The notes under the pieces were generated by a model. That model made no database searches and was not told the DNA's origin. It worked only from the letters and a program-made list of their open reading frames with translations. From positions 1-64,000 of the forward strand of contig CANRNR010000004.1 of NCBI GenBank assembly GCA_947632035.1: a DNA stretch of 64,000 nt, written 5' to 3'. The position numbers and the translations under genes were made by a program. Every line of letters starts with the position of its first letter. Positions within the stretch are counted from its first letter, which is position 1. This document shows, piece by piece, positions 50,163 through 62,292 of this stretch. This DNA comes from an uncultured Clostridia bacterium (GTDB lineage: Bacteria > Bacillota > Clostridia > TANB77 > CAG-508).

Positions 50163-50390
50163 GTGAATAAAATGAAAAATACAAAAGGAATAACCATAAT
50201 TGCATTGACAATAACCATTATAGTTCTTCTAATCTTGGCAGCAGTTACGATAAATGTTGCATTAGGAGAAAATGGTTTATTAACAGTAACTGAAAATTCA
50301 ATTAAAAAAACGGACAATGCTATAGATCGTCATCTTAATGACTTACAAGATTTAAAAAATGATATAAAAGACGATGTACTTGGTGATTAA
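50163..50390 (+). CDS. Small pilin-like (type IV prepilin N-terminus) protein
   Basis: KGITIIALTITIIVLLILAAVTINVALGENG. Confidence 0.7.
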   Translation: MNKMKNTKGITIIALTITIIVLLILAAVTINVALGENGLLTVTENSIKKTDNAIDRHLNDLQDLKNDIKDDVLGD

Positions 50391-50411
50391 AGAAAAAAAT
50401 GGAGGTAACGA

Positions 50412-51728
50412 ATGAAAAGAAATTTTAAAAAATTTTTTTCAAGCAATGATAGGGCTATAACTATTATTGCCCTTGCAATTACAATTATTATCCTTATGAT
50501 ATTAGCAGGAGTTAGTATAACATTTGCTCTTGGAGAAAATGGAATAACTCAACTAGCACAAAATTCTGAAAATGAAATAAATGATATACTTGAAGGAAGT
50601 ATTAAAGATATAGAAGATATAAAAAATGAAGTAAATGACTATACAAAGCCACCATCAGACAAAAAACCAACTACAATAAAAGAAGCTATAGATTCAGAAT
50701 ATAGATTTGAAGAAACAACTACACTTATTGATGAAACTACTGATTTAACGATACCAGTTCCAGCAGGTTTTATAGTATTAGGAAATAAACATGACAATAA
50801 AGTAAAATATTCAAGTACTCCGAGTATAAATGATGGAATAGTAATAGCTGAAGCTAAAACTATAAGTACAAGTGGAAAAAGCGAAGGAAATGAATTTGTA
50901 TGGGTACCAATTTATAGTGATAAACCTGTATATTCAACTGAAAACGGAAAAAAAGTTGGGCAATTATATGATTTTAGTAAAGATTCAAGTGGAAATGTTT
51001 CTTCATCTAAAAGATTATATGAAGAAGGTAATAGTTATCGTGAACCAGCAATAGTAGTTGGAGATGACAAAAAATCTTATGATGCAAATCAATCATATTA
51101 TAAAACAATATTAGGATTAAGTGGACCAGAAGCTTTTGAACAACAATTACAAAAAGAATTTGATGAAATGATAGAAAGTATAACTTATTATAAAGGATTT
51201 TATATAGGAAGATATGAAACTGGTAATCTATCGGAAAAACTAGATACAATTCCTATAGTTGCAAAAGGAAGAATAGATATATCTAATGCAAATTGGTATT
51301 ATATATATCAAAATAGTAAAAAAATATTAGGAACTAATAATGAATCTGCAAAAACTAGTATGATTTGGGGATGCCTATGGGATGCAACTCTAAACTGGTT
51401 CTTGAAAAGTTCAAGTAGTAGTGATGCAAAATATGTAGTAGATAGTGCTAATAAGGGAAATTACAAAGGTGCACAGATAGAAGGCGAAAGTGTTGCAATT
51501 GCTACTGGAACTAATGAGGATTATGCTGTAAAAAATATATATGATATGGCTGGAAACATGAGAGAATTTGAACTTAGTGCTCATGATGCAAATGCTAGAA
51601 CTTATCGAGGAGGAAGTTGTAGTAATGACGCGGATTCTTCACATTCAGCTGGTAGTAGAAGTTATACTCAACCAAGTAGCAAGAATATATATTATGGATC
51701 TAGAGCAATAATGTATATAAAAAAATAA
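50412..51728 (+). CDS. Pilin-like N-terminus fused to formylglycine-generating-enzyme/C-lectin-fold-like domain
   Basis: RAITIIALAITIIILMILAGVSITFALGENG; NEFVWVPI..YYKGFYIGRYETG..IYDMAGNMREFELSAHDANARTYRGGSCSNDADSSHSAGSRSYTQPSS..YGSRAIM. Confidence 0.78.
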   Translation: MKRNFKKFFSSNDRAITIIALAITIIILMILAGVSITFALGENGITQLAQNSENEINDILEGSIKDIEDIKNEVNDYTKPPSDKKPTTIKEAIDSEYRFEETTTLIDETTDLTIPVPAGFIVLGNKHDNKVKYSSTPSINDGIVIAEAKTISTSGKSEGNEFVWVPIYSDKPVYSTENGKKVGQLYDFSKDSSGNVSSSKRLYEEGNSYREPAIVVGDDKKSYDANQSYYKTILGLSGPEAFEQQLQKEFDEMIESITYYKGFYIGRYETGNLSEKLDTIPIVAKGRIDISNANWYYIYQNSKKILGTNNESAKTSMIWGCLWDATLNWFLKSSSSSDAKYVVDSANKGNYKGAQIEGESVAIATGTNEDYAVKNIYDMAGNMREFELSAHDANARTYRGGSCSNDADSSHSAGSRSYTQPSSKNIYYGSRAIMYIKK

Positions 51729-51843
51729 TAAAAAAATTGTGTTTAAGTGTAATTTTAACTATATATGAATTTGATATAATAAAATTTCTTATAACTCTTT
51801 TTTAAAAATATATTAAACAGTATTAAAGTATATTAGATAAAAT

Positions 51844-51880
51844 AGAGATGTCCTTTTTAAGAACATCTCTTAAATTTTAA
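51844..51880 (+). terminator. Rho-independent terminator
   Basis: AGAGATGTtc..gaACATCTCTTAAATTTT. Confidence 0.7.
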
Positions 51881-52022
51881 ATATTTAATATACTAATAAA
51901 AAAATTAGATTTAATAAGTAAGTTTAAAAAAGCATAAAAATAAAACTTGCAGTATATAATTCTTAGTGTTATAATAATACCATTGTGTAACAAAAGCAAA
52001 GTTAGAAAGGATGATTTAAATT

Positions 52023-52604
52023 ATGAAAATATGCGTATATGGAGCAGCAAGTAGTGAGATTTCTGAAGAATTTATTAAAACAGGAGAAGAATTAGGAAGA
52101 AAAATTGTAGAACATGGACATAGTCTAGTGTTCGGTGGTGGCAGAAACGGAATGATGGGAGCTGTAGCAAGAGGAGTTTCAGAAAAAGGTGGATATATTT
52201 TAGGAATTTCACCTAAATTTTTTGTAGAAAATAATGCAGAAGTATCATTTATAAATTGTAGTGAATTTATTCATACAGAAACAATGAGAGAAAGAAAAAG
52301 ATTATTAGACGAAAGTTCAGATGCTTTTATTGTTACTCCAGGTGGAATAGGAACTTTTGATGAATTTTTTGAGATATTAACATTAAAACAATTAGGAAGA
52401 CATAATAAAGCTATTGTTATTTTTAATATTGATAATTATTTTGATAATATGATTAAAATGTTAAAAGTTTCTATTGAAAAGAATTTTATCACAACAGATT
52501 GTGTAGAACTATATAAAGTAACAAATAGCATAGATGAAACACTTTCATATATAGAAAGTTATGATCCAACAGATATAGATTTATCTAAAGTAAAAATAAG
52601 ATAG
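52023..52604 (+). CDS. LOG/TIGR00730 family Rossmann-fold protein
   Basis: VFGGGRNGMMGAVARG..MRERKRLLDESSDAFIVTPGGIGTFDEFFEILTLKQLGRHNKAIVI. Confidence 0.93.
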   Translation: MKICVYGAASSEISEEFIKTGEELGRKIVEHGHSLVFGGGRNGMMGAVARGVSEKGGYILGISPKFFVENNAEVSFINCSEFIHTETMRERKRLLDESSDAFIVTPGGIGTFDEFFEILTLKQLGRHNKAIVIFNIDNYFDNMIKMLKVSIEKNFITTDCVELYKVTNSIDETLSYIESYDPTDIDLSKVKIR

Positions 52605-52629
52605 AAAACTGTTGACATTTGTGCTATAT

Positions 52630-52735
52630 TATGGTAAAATACTTATCTGTAAGCCGCCTGAGTCGGGCAACTAAATATTGCTTTAAACAAGCAATTGCCT
52701 TGTTATTTATGCTTAGCGAGTATACAAATATAGGA
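52630..52735 (+). promoter_or_regulatory. Ribosomal protein L21 leader-like RNA
   Basis: gtaagccgcctgagtcgggcaac..gcttagcgagtatac immediately upstream of rplU RBS; position and motif suggest L21 leader. Confidence 0.55.
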
Positions 52736-52748
52736 GGTGTACTAAGTA

Positions 52749-53219
52749 ATGTACGCAATAATTGAAAGCTGTGGAAAACAATACAAAGTATCAGAAGGAG
52801 ATGTAGTATTCTTCGAAAAATTAGAAGCAGAAGAAGGAAAAAAAGTAACATTTGATAATGTTGTTCTAGTATCTGACGACAAAAAAGTAGAAGTAGGAGC
52901 TCCTTATGTAAAAAATGTTAAAGTAGAAGGAAAAGTAGTTTCTCATGGTAAAGGTGAAAAAGTTCTAGTTTATAAATACAAAGCAAAAAAGAACTATAGA
53001 AGAACACAAGGCCATAGACAACCATACACAAAAGTAGAAATTACAAAAATCAAAACAGCAGCAGATAAAGCTGAAGTAAAAGAAACTGCTGAAAAAACAG
53101 AATCAGTTAAAGCTGAAGCAAAAGAAGCATCAGCAAAGCCAGTAGCTAAAAAGACAGAAACAACTGCAAAAACAACAACTACTGCAAAAAAAACTACAAC
53201 AACTAAGAAAGAAGCTTAA
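52749..53219 (+). CDS. rplU: 50S ribosomal protein L21 with Ala/Lys/Thr-rich C-terminal extension
   Basis: [63 protein letters not shown]. Confidence 0.96.
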   Translation: MYAIIESCGKQYKVSEGDVVFFEKLEAEEGKKVTFDNVVLVSDDKKVEVGAPYVKNVKVEGKVVSHGKGEKVLVYKYKAKKNYRRTQGHRQPYTKVEITKIKTAADKAEVKETAEKTESVKAEAKEASAKPVAKKTETTAKTTTTAKKTTTTKKEA

Positions 53220-53293
53220 TTTGAAAAATAATTATAAAAATTATATAGAGAGTTAAATTTCAAAAGCGTAATAATTGAAGGGAGTGAGAAAGC

Positions 53294-53566
53294 ATGGCTC
53301 ATAAAAAAGGTCAAGGTAGCGTTAAGAACGGTAGAGATAGTGAATCAAAACGTTTAGGATTAAAAAGAGCAGATGGTCAAGTTGTTCCAGCTGGTAACAT
53401 ACTAGTTAGACAAAGAGGAACTAAAATTCATCCAGGAACTAATGTTGGAATTGGTAGTGATGACACTCTTTTTGCTAAGGTAACAGGTAAAGTTAAATTT
53501 GAAAGACTTGGCAGAGACAAAAAGAAAGTTAGTGTTTATCCAGTAGAGGAAAAAGCAAAAGTTTAA
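53294..53566 (+). CDS. rpmA: 50S ribosomal protein L27
   Basis: [61 protein letters not shown]. Confidence 0.98.
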   Translation: MAHKKGQGSVKNGRDSESKRLGLKRADGQVVPAGNILVRQRGTKIHPGTNVGIGSDDTLFAKVTGKVKFERLGRDKKKVSVYPVEEKAKV

Positions 53567-53576
53567 AAAATAAATC

Positions 53577-53620
53577 AAAAAGGATGTGGGATATTTTGGA
53601 ACCAGATCCTTTTTCTAATT
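53577..53620 (+). terminator. Rho-independent terminator
   Basis: AAAAAGGATgtgg..ccagATCCTTTTT. Confidence 0.7.
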
Positions 53621-53781
53621 TCTAAAATACTTGGGGAATAGAGTACATAAAAATTGTTTAAAAAATTAAAATATAGAAACAATAAAAGAAAAAGTTTAAG
53701 CTAGAAAAATCAATAATAATAAAAAGAAAAGACTATGTAAAAGCAATAATAAAAAACAATAAATAAAATATAAAAGGTTAA

Positions 53782-55083
<1,302 letters not shown>

Positions 55084-55254
55084 AATAATTTAGTCTAAAA
55101 TTAAACAAACTTGTGGATTGAAGCATAAAATTAAGTGTAGCTAAAAAATCTTTAAAATACTACTTGAAAAGCAAAGTAAAATATGCTAAACTATACAAGA
55201 AATAAAATACCAAACAAAAAAAGCAATTATAAAGGACAACACAATATTTGCAAA

Positions 55255-55572
55255 AATCTATTAGAGAGCTGGGCGTATGGTGAAAGCTTGGCAGAAACTT
55301 GGTAATATTGTTATCACCTTTTAGCTGTTTCTTTGAAAATAATAGTACAATTTAAGTAAAAGCTATAAAACATAATAGAAATATAATAAAAAACGACGTA
55401 GAGAATAGTAAAAAAAATAAAAGTAAAAGAAACCGTAGTGCCTGCGTTAAAGGAAAAGAGTGAAAAGAATTGATAATAAATTAAAATATATAATCGTATT
55501 CTTTTAAATTAGGTGGTACCGCGAACAAAAGCCATTTCGTCCTAAAATAAAGACGAAATGGCTTATTTTAGA
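55255..55572 (+). promoter_or_regulatory. T-box leader upstream of ileS
   Basis: AGGTGGTACCGCG (55511-55523) and terminator gccatttcgtc..gacgaaatggcttatttt. Confidence 0.92.
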
Positions 55573-55659
55573 TTAACAAAAAGTTAATCCATATATTTAT
55601 CAAAGCTTATAATAAGAAATATAAGCTAAGAATGATAAATAAAAAAGGAGGAAATAAAA

Positions 55660-58425
55660 ATGTCAGAAGAAAAACAAGATTATGGAAAAACATTAAATTT
55701 ACCAAGCACAGAATTTCCTATGAGAGGAAATTTACCAGAAAATGAACCAAAAACAAAGGAAGAAATCTTTGATAATGGTTTATATGAAAAAATGTTAAAG
55801 AAGAACGAAGGTCATAAATCATATGTATTACATGATGGACCTCCATATGCAAATGGCGAAATTCATATGGGACATGCATTAAACAAAGTATTAAAAGATA
55901 CAGTAAATCGTTTTAAGAGTTTGCAAGGTTATAAAATAAACTATGTTCCTGGTTATGATACACATGGACTTCCAACAGAAAAGAAAGCAATACAAGCACT
56001 AGGGATAAATAGAGAAGAAATAGGTATTACAAAATTTAGAGATACCTGTCGTGATTTTGCACTTCAATATGTAGATAAACAATCAGAAGGTTTTAGAAGA
56101 CTAGGTGTACTTGGAGATTGGGAACACCCATATAAAACATTAATGCCAGAATTTGAAGCAAGACAAATTGGCGTTTTTGCTGATATGTATTTAAAAGGAT
56201 ACATATATAAAGGTTTAAAGCCAGTTCATTGGTGCATTGACTGTGAAACTGCATTAGCAGAAGCAGAAATAGAATATAAAGATATTACATCACCATCTAT
56301 TTATGTTAAATTCCCAGTAGAAGATGGAAAAGGTGTATTAGATAATGATACAAGCATAGTAATTTGGACAACAACACCATGGACACTTCCAGGAAATACT
56401 GGTATTACAGTAGGTGGAGAATATGAATATAGCTTACTTGATACAGAAAAAGGAAAACTAGTAGTTGCAACTGTACTTGTAGATGAAGTTATGTCTAAGG
56501 CAGGAATAACAAATTATAAAACATTAAAAGTAATAAATGGTGCAGATTTAGAAGGAATACTTTGCAAGCATCCATTCCTAGATAGAACTTCAAGAGTAGT
56601 GCTTGGTTCAGAAAATGATGTTGCAGTTGACCTAGAAACTGGTACTGGTGCAGTTCATACAGCACCAAGCTATGGTAAAGAAGACTATTTATGTGGTTTA
56701 AGAAATAAATTAGATATAATAGTTACAGTTAATGGCAAAGGTTATCAAACAGAAGGTGCAGGTCCATTTGTAGGACTTTCTTGTGATGAATCAAATAAAG
56801 TAATTCCTGAATGGCTAGATAAAAATGGATATTTACTAAAAAAAGAAGATATTTTGCACTCATATCCACATTGTTGGAGATGTAAAAATCCAATTATATT
56901 CAGAGCAACAGATCAATGGTTTGCATCAGTAGATGGATTTAAAGATGAAACTTTAAAAGCAATTGAAACTGTAAAATGGACACCAAGTTGGGGAAAAGAA
57001 AGAATTGCAAGCATGGTAAAAGATAGAGCAGACTGGTGTATTTCAAGACAACGTACTTGGGGTGTGCCAATTCCAATTTTCTATTGCAAAGAATGTGGTA
57101 CAGAATATGCTACAAAGGAAAGCTTTGAAAAAATAGAAAAAATATTTAGAGAAAAAGGATCAAATGCTTGGTTTGAATTAAGTGAAAGAGAATTAATGCC
57201 AGAAGGCGCAACATGCCCTAAATGTGGATGCCATGAATTCAAAAAAGAAACAGACATTATGGATGTTTGGTTTGATTCAGGTTCTTCACACCAAGGCGTA
57301 TTAGTAGAAAGAGGAATAGACTTCCCAGCAGACTTATACCTAGAAGGACATGACCAATACAGAGGATGGTTCCAATCATCAATCCTAACATCTGTTGCAA
57401 CAAAAGGTGTAGCACCATATAAAGCAATTTTAACACATGGTTGGGTAATAGATGAAGAAGGAAGAAAAATGTCTAAATCTTTAGGTAATGGAATTAGCCC
57501 ACAAGAAATTATAAAAGAGTATGGTGCAGATATTTTAAGATTATGGGTATTATCTTCTGATTTTAAATCAGATGTTAGTATTTCAAGAGATATTTTAAAA
57601 CAAATTAGTGAAAGTTATAGAAAAATTAGAAATACTGCAAGATATATTTTAGGAAATACTTCAGATTTTGACCCAGAGAAAGACTCTGTAAAATATGAAG
57701 ATATGCAAGAAATAGATAAATGGGCACTTCTAAAATGTAACCAGTTACTAAAGAATTGTACACAAAACTATGAAGATTTTGATTTCCACATTGTATATCA
57801 TGACATTAATCAATTCTGTGTAATTGATATGAGTAACTTCTATCTAGATATTATAAAAGATAGGTTATATACTTCAAAAGCAGATTCAGTAGAAAGACGT
57901 TCAGCACAAACAGCTATGTACACCATACTAGATACTTTAGTAAAAATATTAGCACCAATGGTTTGCTTTACAGCAGAAGAAATTTGGAAGTATATGCCAC
58001 ATAGTAAAAAAGAACAAGTAGAAAGTGTAATGCTTACAGACTGGCCAGATGTAAAACCAGAATATGATAACAAAGAACTAGAAGAAAAATGGAATCATAT
58101 TTTAGAATTAAAAGAAGAAGTTGCAAAAGAATTAGAAGTATCAAGAGCAAATAAAACTATAGGACATTCATTAAATGCAAAAGTTACAATTTCAGCACCA
58201 GAAAAAGAATATGACTTCTTAAAAGAAAATGAAAGTTTATTAGAAACAGTTTTCATCGTTTCTAAATTAGAAATAGAAAAATCAAATTACAATAAGAGAA
58301 CTGTTAAAATAGAAGTAGCAGAAGGCGAAAAATGTGAAAGATGCTGGAAGTATTCTACAACAGTTGGAGAAAATAAAGAGCATCCAACACTTTGCCATAA
58401 ATGTAGTGAGGTTCTTTCTAATTAA
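55660..58425 (+). CDS. ileS: Isoleucyl-tRNA synthetase
   Basis: YVLHDGPPYANGEIHMGHALNKVLKD; KMSKSLGNGISPQEI; C-terminal zinc CERCWKY..CHKCSEVL. Confidence 0.98.
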   Translation: MSEEKQDYGKTLNLPSTEFPMRGNLPENEPKTKEEIFDNGLYEKMLKKNEGHKSYVLHDGPPYANGEIHMGHALNKVLKDTVNRFKSLQGYKINYVPGYDTHGLPTEKKAIQALGINREEIGITKFRDTCRDFALQYVDKQSEGFRRLGVLGDWEHPYKTLMPEFEARQIGVFADMYLKGYIYKGLKPVHWCIDCETALAEAEIEYKDITSPSIYVKFPVEDGKGVLDNDTSIVIWTTTPWTLPGNTGITVGGEYEYSLLDTEKGKLVVATVLVDEVMSKAGITNYKTLKVINGADLEGILCKHPFLDRTSRVVLGSENDVAVDLETGTGAVHTAPSYGKEDYLCGLRNKLDIIVTVNGKGYQTEGAGPFVGLSCDESNKVIPEWLDKNGYLLKKEDILHSYPHCWRCKNPIIFRATDQWFASVDGFKDETLKAIETVKWTPSWGKERIASMVKDRADWCISRQRTWGVPIPIFYCKECGTEYATKESFEKIEKIFREKGSNAWFELSERELMPEGATCPKCGCHEFKKETDIMDVWFDSGSSHQGVLVERGIDFPADLYLEGHDQYRGWFQSSILTSVATKGVAPYKAILTHGWVIDEEGRKMSKSLGNGISPQEIIKEYGADILRLWVLSSDFKSDVSISRDILKQISESYRKIRNTARYILGNTSDFDPEKDSVKYEDMQEIDKWALLKCNQLLKNCTQNYEDFDFHIVYHDINQFCVIDMSNFYLDIIKDRLYTSKADSVERRSAQTAMYTILDTLVKILAPMVCFTAEEIWKYMPHSKKEQVESVMLTDWPDVKPEYDNKELEEKWNHILELKEEVAKELEVSRANKTIGHSLNAKVTISAPEKEYDFLKENESLLETVFIVSKLEIEKSNYNKRTVKIEVAEGEKCERCWKYSTTVGENKEHPTLCHKCSEVLSN

Positions 58426-58442
58426 AATAATATGTAATTTTA

Positions 58443-58573
58443 CAATATAGTGATTTTCATGCACCTTGCTGCCCCGAAACCTTCTATAATAAAATGTATG
58501 AAGGTTGCTCCAAACGCACTTCGCTTACGCTTCGTTTGACGGCTTAAGCGGTGCTATTACAATCACTATATTG
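58443..58573. repeat. Structured intergenic element, copy 2 of 2
   Basis: Shares tgcaccttg.tg..aaccttc..aggttgctccaa.cgcacttcgct..gcttcgtttga..gct..cggtgct with 3120-3259; flanks caatatagtgatt/aatcactatattg are inverted repeats. Confidence 0.8.
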
Positions 58574-58620
58574 GAAAAATAAATTAAATCTAAATTTAGC
58601 AATAACTAAGGAGGAAGTAA

Positions 58621-59979
58621 ATGGAAAAAGGAAAGATAAGAATTAAAAGCATTATAAGTATAATTTTTATAATAGCACTTATTATAGTAACTGTAATTAT
58701 TTATAATAAATATAACTATAATGATTTTACCAAAAGTGTAATTGAGTTAAATAAAACTAATTTTACTAGAGACCATGAAGTAAAATGTTCTAAAATGGCT
58801 AGTTATAAATTAGAAAATATAGATTATCATGATGCGATGTTTTCCCAGGTTGTTTCCGTAATTCCAAATACTCCATATAAAGTAACATGTAAAATAAAAG
58901 TAGAAAACGTAGAAAATATAGAAAGTTCTGATTATGGTGGTGCCCAAATTTGTATAAATGGTACAACAGAAAGGTCTAAACCAATAAATGGAACACAAGA
59001 TTGGCAAGAAGCAGTTCTTTATTTTAATTCGAAAAATAGAACACAAGTAGACATAGGATTTCGCTTAGGAGGATATACAGAAAAAGTAAAAGGAACAGCA
59101 TGGTTTTCTGACTTGAAAATGGAAGTAGGAACAGCAAATCAAAGCAAGGAATGGAATATGGTTTGTTTTATTTTTCCAAAAATTGATGTGGATGTAAATA
59201 TAAATGAAACAAAAGAACATGTTTCTTTACAAATGTTAGATAATGAAATAGATAGTATTAAACAAAACTTAGAAAGATTTAGCAATTCTATAAAAGAAAT
59301 AAGCAAAGACAAAATGTCAATAAAATATGAAACTATAATTATTGATGAACCAATAAAAACACTTTCATATGATAATGAGAATGGATATTATGTATCTAGT
59401 AATGATGTAAGAAATTATATAGACAGTTATATTGAAAATGGAAATTATGACCATATATATGTAGCTTTTCGTATGGCAGATAAACAAAAAAATAATAATA
59501 TATTGATTAATGATTGGATAGGACTTGGAGGCATGGATTATTCTGGAATTGGTTTTTCAAATATTCGTATGCCTGATGACGAGAATAATTATGCATATAC
59601 ATATGATGAGCGTATAAATATATTCCCAGAAGAAGTATTCTTACATGAATTTTTACATACTTTAGAAAGAAATGCTGAAGAATATGGATATAGTGTGCCA
59701 GCATTACATGATTATGAAACATATGGTTATAAAGAAGAAGATTTGCAAGGTTTAAAAACATGGTATGCTGATTATATGAATAAAGAAATTAATTATAATG
59801 GTGAAAAAATTGGATTACCTGCAGAAATTTACAAATACAAACCTGTAAGTGAGAACGATTTTAAATATCCTGTGACAGTAGATGCATTACAAGAACCAGA
59901 AAATATTATAGAAGTAGTAAGAAGCTTATTTAGAAGAATAAGCAAAGTTTTTGAAAGTATTAATAAAAGCACCTCTTAG
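58621..59979 (+). CDS. Membrane-anchored putative metalloprotease
   Basis: N-terminal [23 protein letters not shown] (HExxH). Confidence 0.55.
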   Translation: MEKGKIRIKSIISIIFIIALIIVTVIIYNKYNYNDFTKSVIELNKTNFTRDHEVKCSKMASYKLENIDYHDAMFSQVVSVIPNTPYKVTCKIKVENVENIESSDYGGAQICINGTTERSKPINGTQDWQEAVLYFNSKNRTQVDIGFRLGGYTEKVKGTAWFSDLKMEVGTANQSKEWNMVCFIFPKIDVDVNINETKEHVSLQMLDNEIDSIKQNLERFSNSIKEISKDKMSIKYETIIIDEPIKTLSYDNENGYYVSSNDVRNYIDSYIENGNYDHIYVAFRMADKQKNNNILINDWIGLGGMDYSGIGFSNIRMPDDENNYAYTYDERINIFPEEVFLHEFLHTLERNAEEYGYSVPALHDYETYGYKEEDLQGLKTWYADYMNKEINYNGEKIGLPAEIYKYKPVSENDFKYPVTVDALQEPENIIEVVRSLFRRISKVFESINKSTS

Positions 59980-60005
59980 CAACAAGAGAAAGGAATGAAA
60001 TAAAA

Positions 60006-61032
60006 ATGAAAGTATCAGAATTTAGCTATGTACTCCCAAAAGAACTAATAGCACAAGTGCCAATAAAAAACAGAGATGAATCAAGACTAATGGTATTAGA
60101 TAGAAAAAATAAAACGATAGAACATAAAACCTTTAAAAGCATTTTAGATTATTTACAGCCAGGAGACTGTTTAGTTAGAAATAATACAAAAGTAATACCA
60201 GCTAGGCTTTATGGAATAAAAGAAGAAACTGGTGCGCATATAGAATTTTTACTTCTAAAAAGGCTAGAAGGTGATATATGGGAAGTTATGGTAAGACCTG
60301 GAAAAAAGTTAAAACCTGGTACGAAAGTTATTTTTGGTGATGGATTATTAAAGGCTGAAATACTAGAAACATTAGAATCACGGAAATAGAAAAGTAAAAT
60401 TTGAATATGATGGAATTTTTAATGAAATATTAAATGAAATTGGCTTAATGCCACTTCCACCATACATTCATGAACAACTAAAAGAAAAAGATAGATATCA
60501 AACAGTATATGCAAAATATGAAGGCTCAAGTGCAGCTCCAACAGCAGGACTTCATTTTACTCCAGAGCTTCTTGAAGAAATAAAGAAAAAAGGTGTAGAA
60601 ATTGCAAATGTAACCTTGCATGTTGGAATAGGTACATTTAGACCAGTAAAAGTAGAAAATGTAGAAGACCATGATATGCATTCAGAACATTTTTATATAA
60701 AAAAAGAAGATACAGAAAAAATAAATAAAGCCAAAAAACAAGGGTGCAGAGTCATTGCAGTAGGAACAACATCTTGCAGAGTATTAGAAACAATAGCCGA
60801 TGAAAATGGAATTGTAAAAGAAACAGAAGGAGATACAAACATTTTTATTTATCCGGGCTATAAATTTAAATGCTTAGATAGTCTAATTACAAATTTTCAT
60901 TTACCAGAATCTACTTTAATTATGCTAGTTTCTGCTTTAGCAGGAAAAGATTTTATCATGAAGGCATATAATGAAGCAGTAAAAGAAAAATATAGATTTT
61001 TTAGTTTTGGAGATGCAATGCTAATTTTGTAA
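60006..61032 (+). CDS. queA: S-adenosylmethionine:tRNA ribosyltransferase-isomerase; requires +1 frameshift at CGG (60381-60383)
   Basis: [30 protein letters not shown]..; 0-frame ..LESRK*; +1 frame ..[55 protein letters not shown]. Confidence 0.93.
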
Positions 61033-61083
61033 AAAACAATAAGAAATAAAAAATATTTATTTTTTAGCACTTTAAAGCTTTAA

Positions 61084-62253
<1,170 letters not shown>

Positions 62254-62292
62254 TTTTACAATTTGTGCTAATTAGCACTTTGAAAGGAAATA

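Noticed and set aside
60448-61032. ORF 60448..61032 as a separate gene
   Set aside because: Second half of QueA reached after the +1 shift at 60381.
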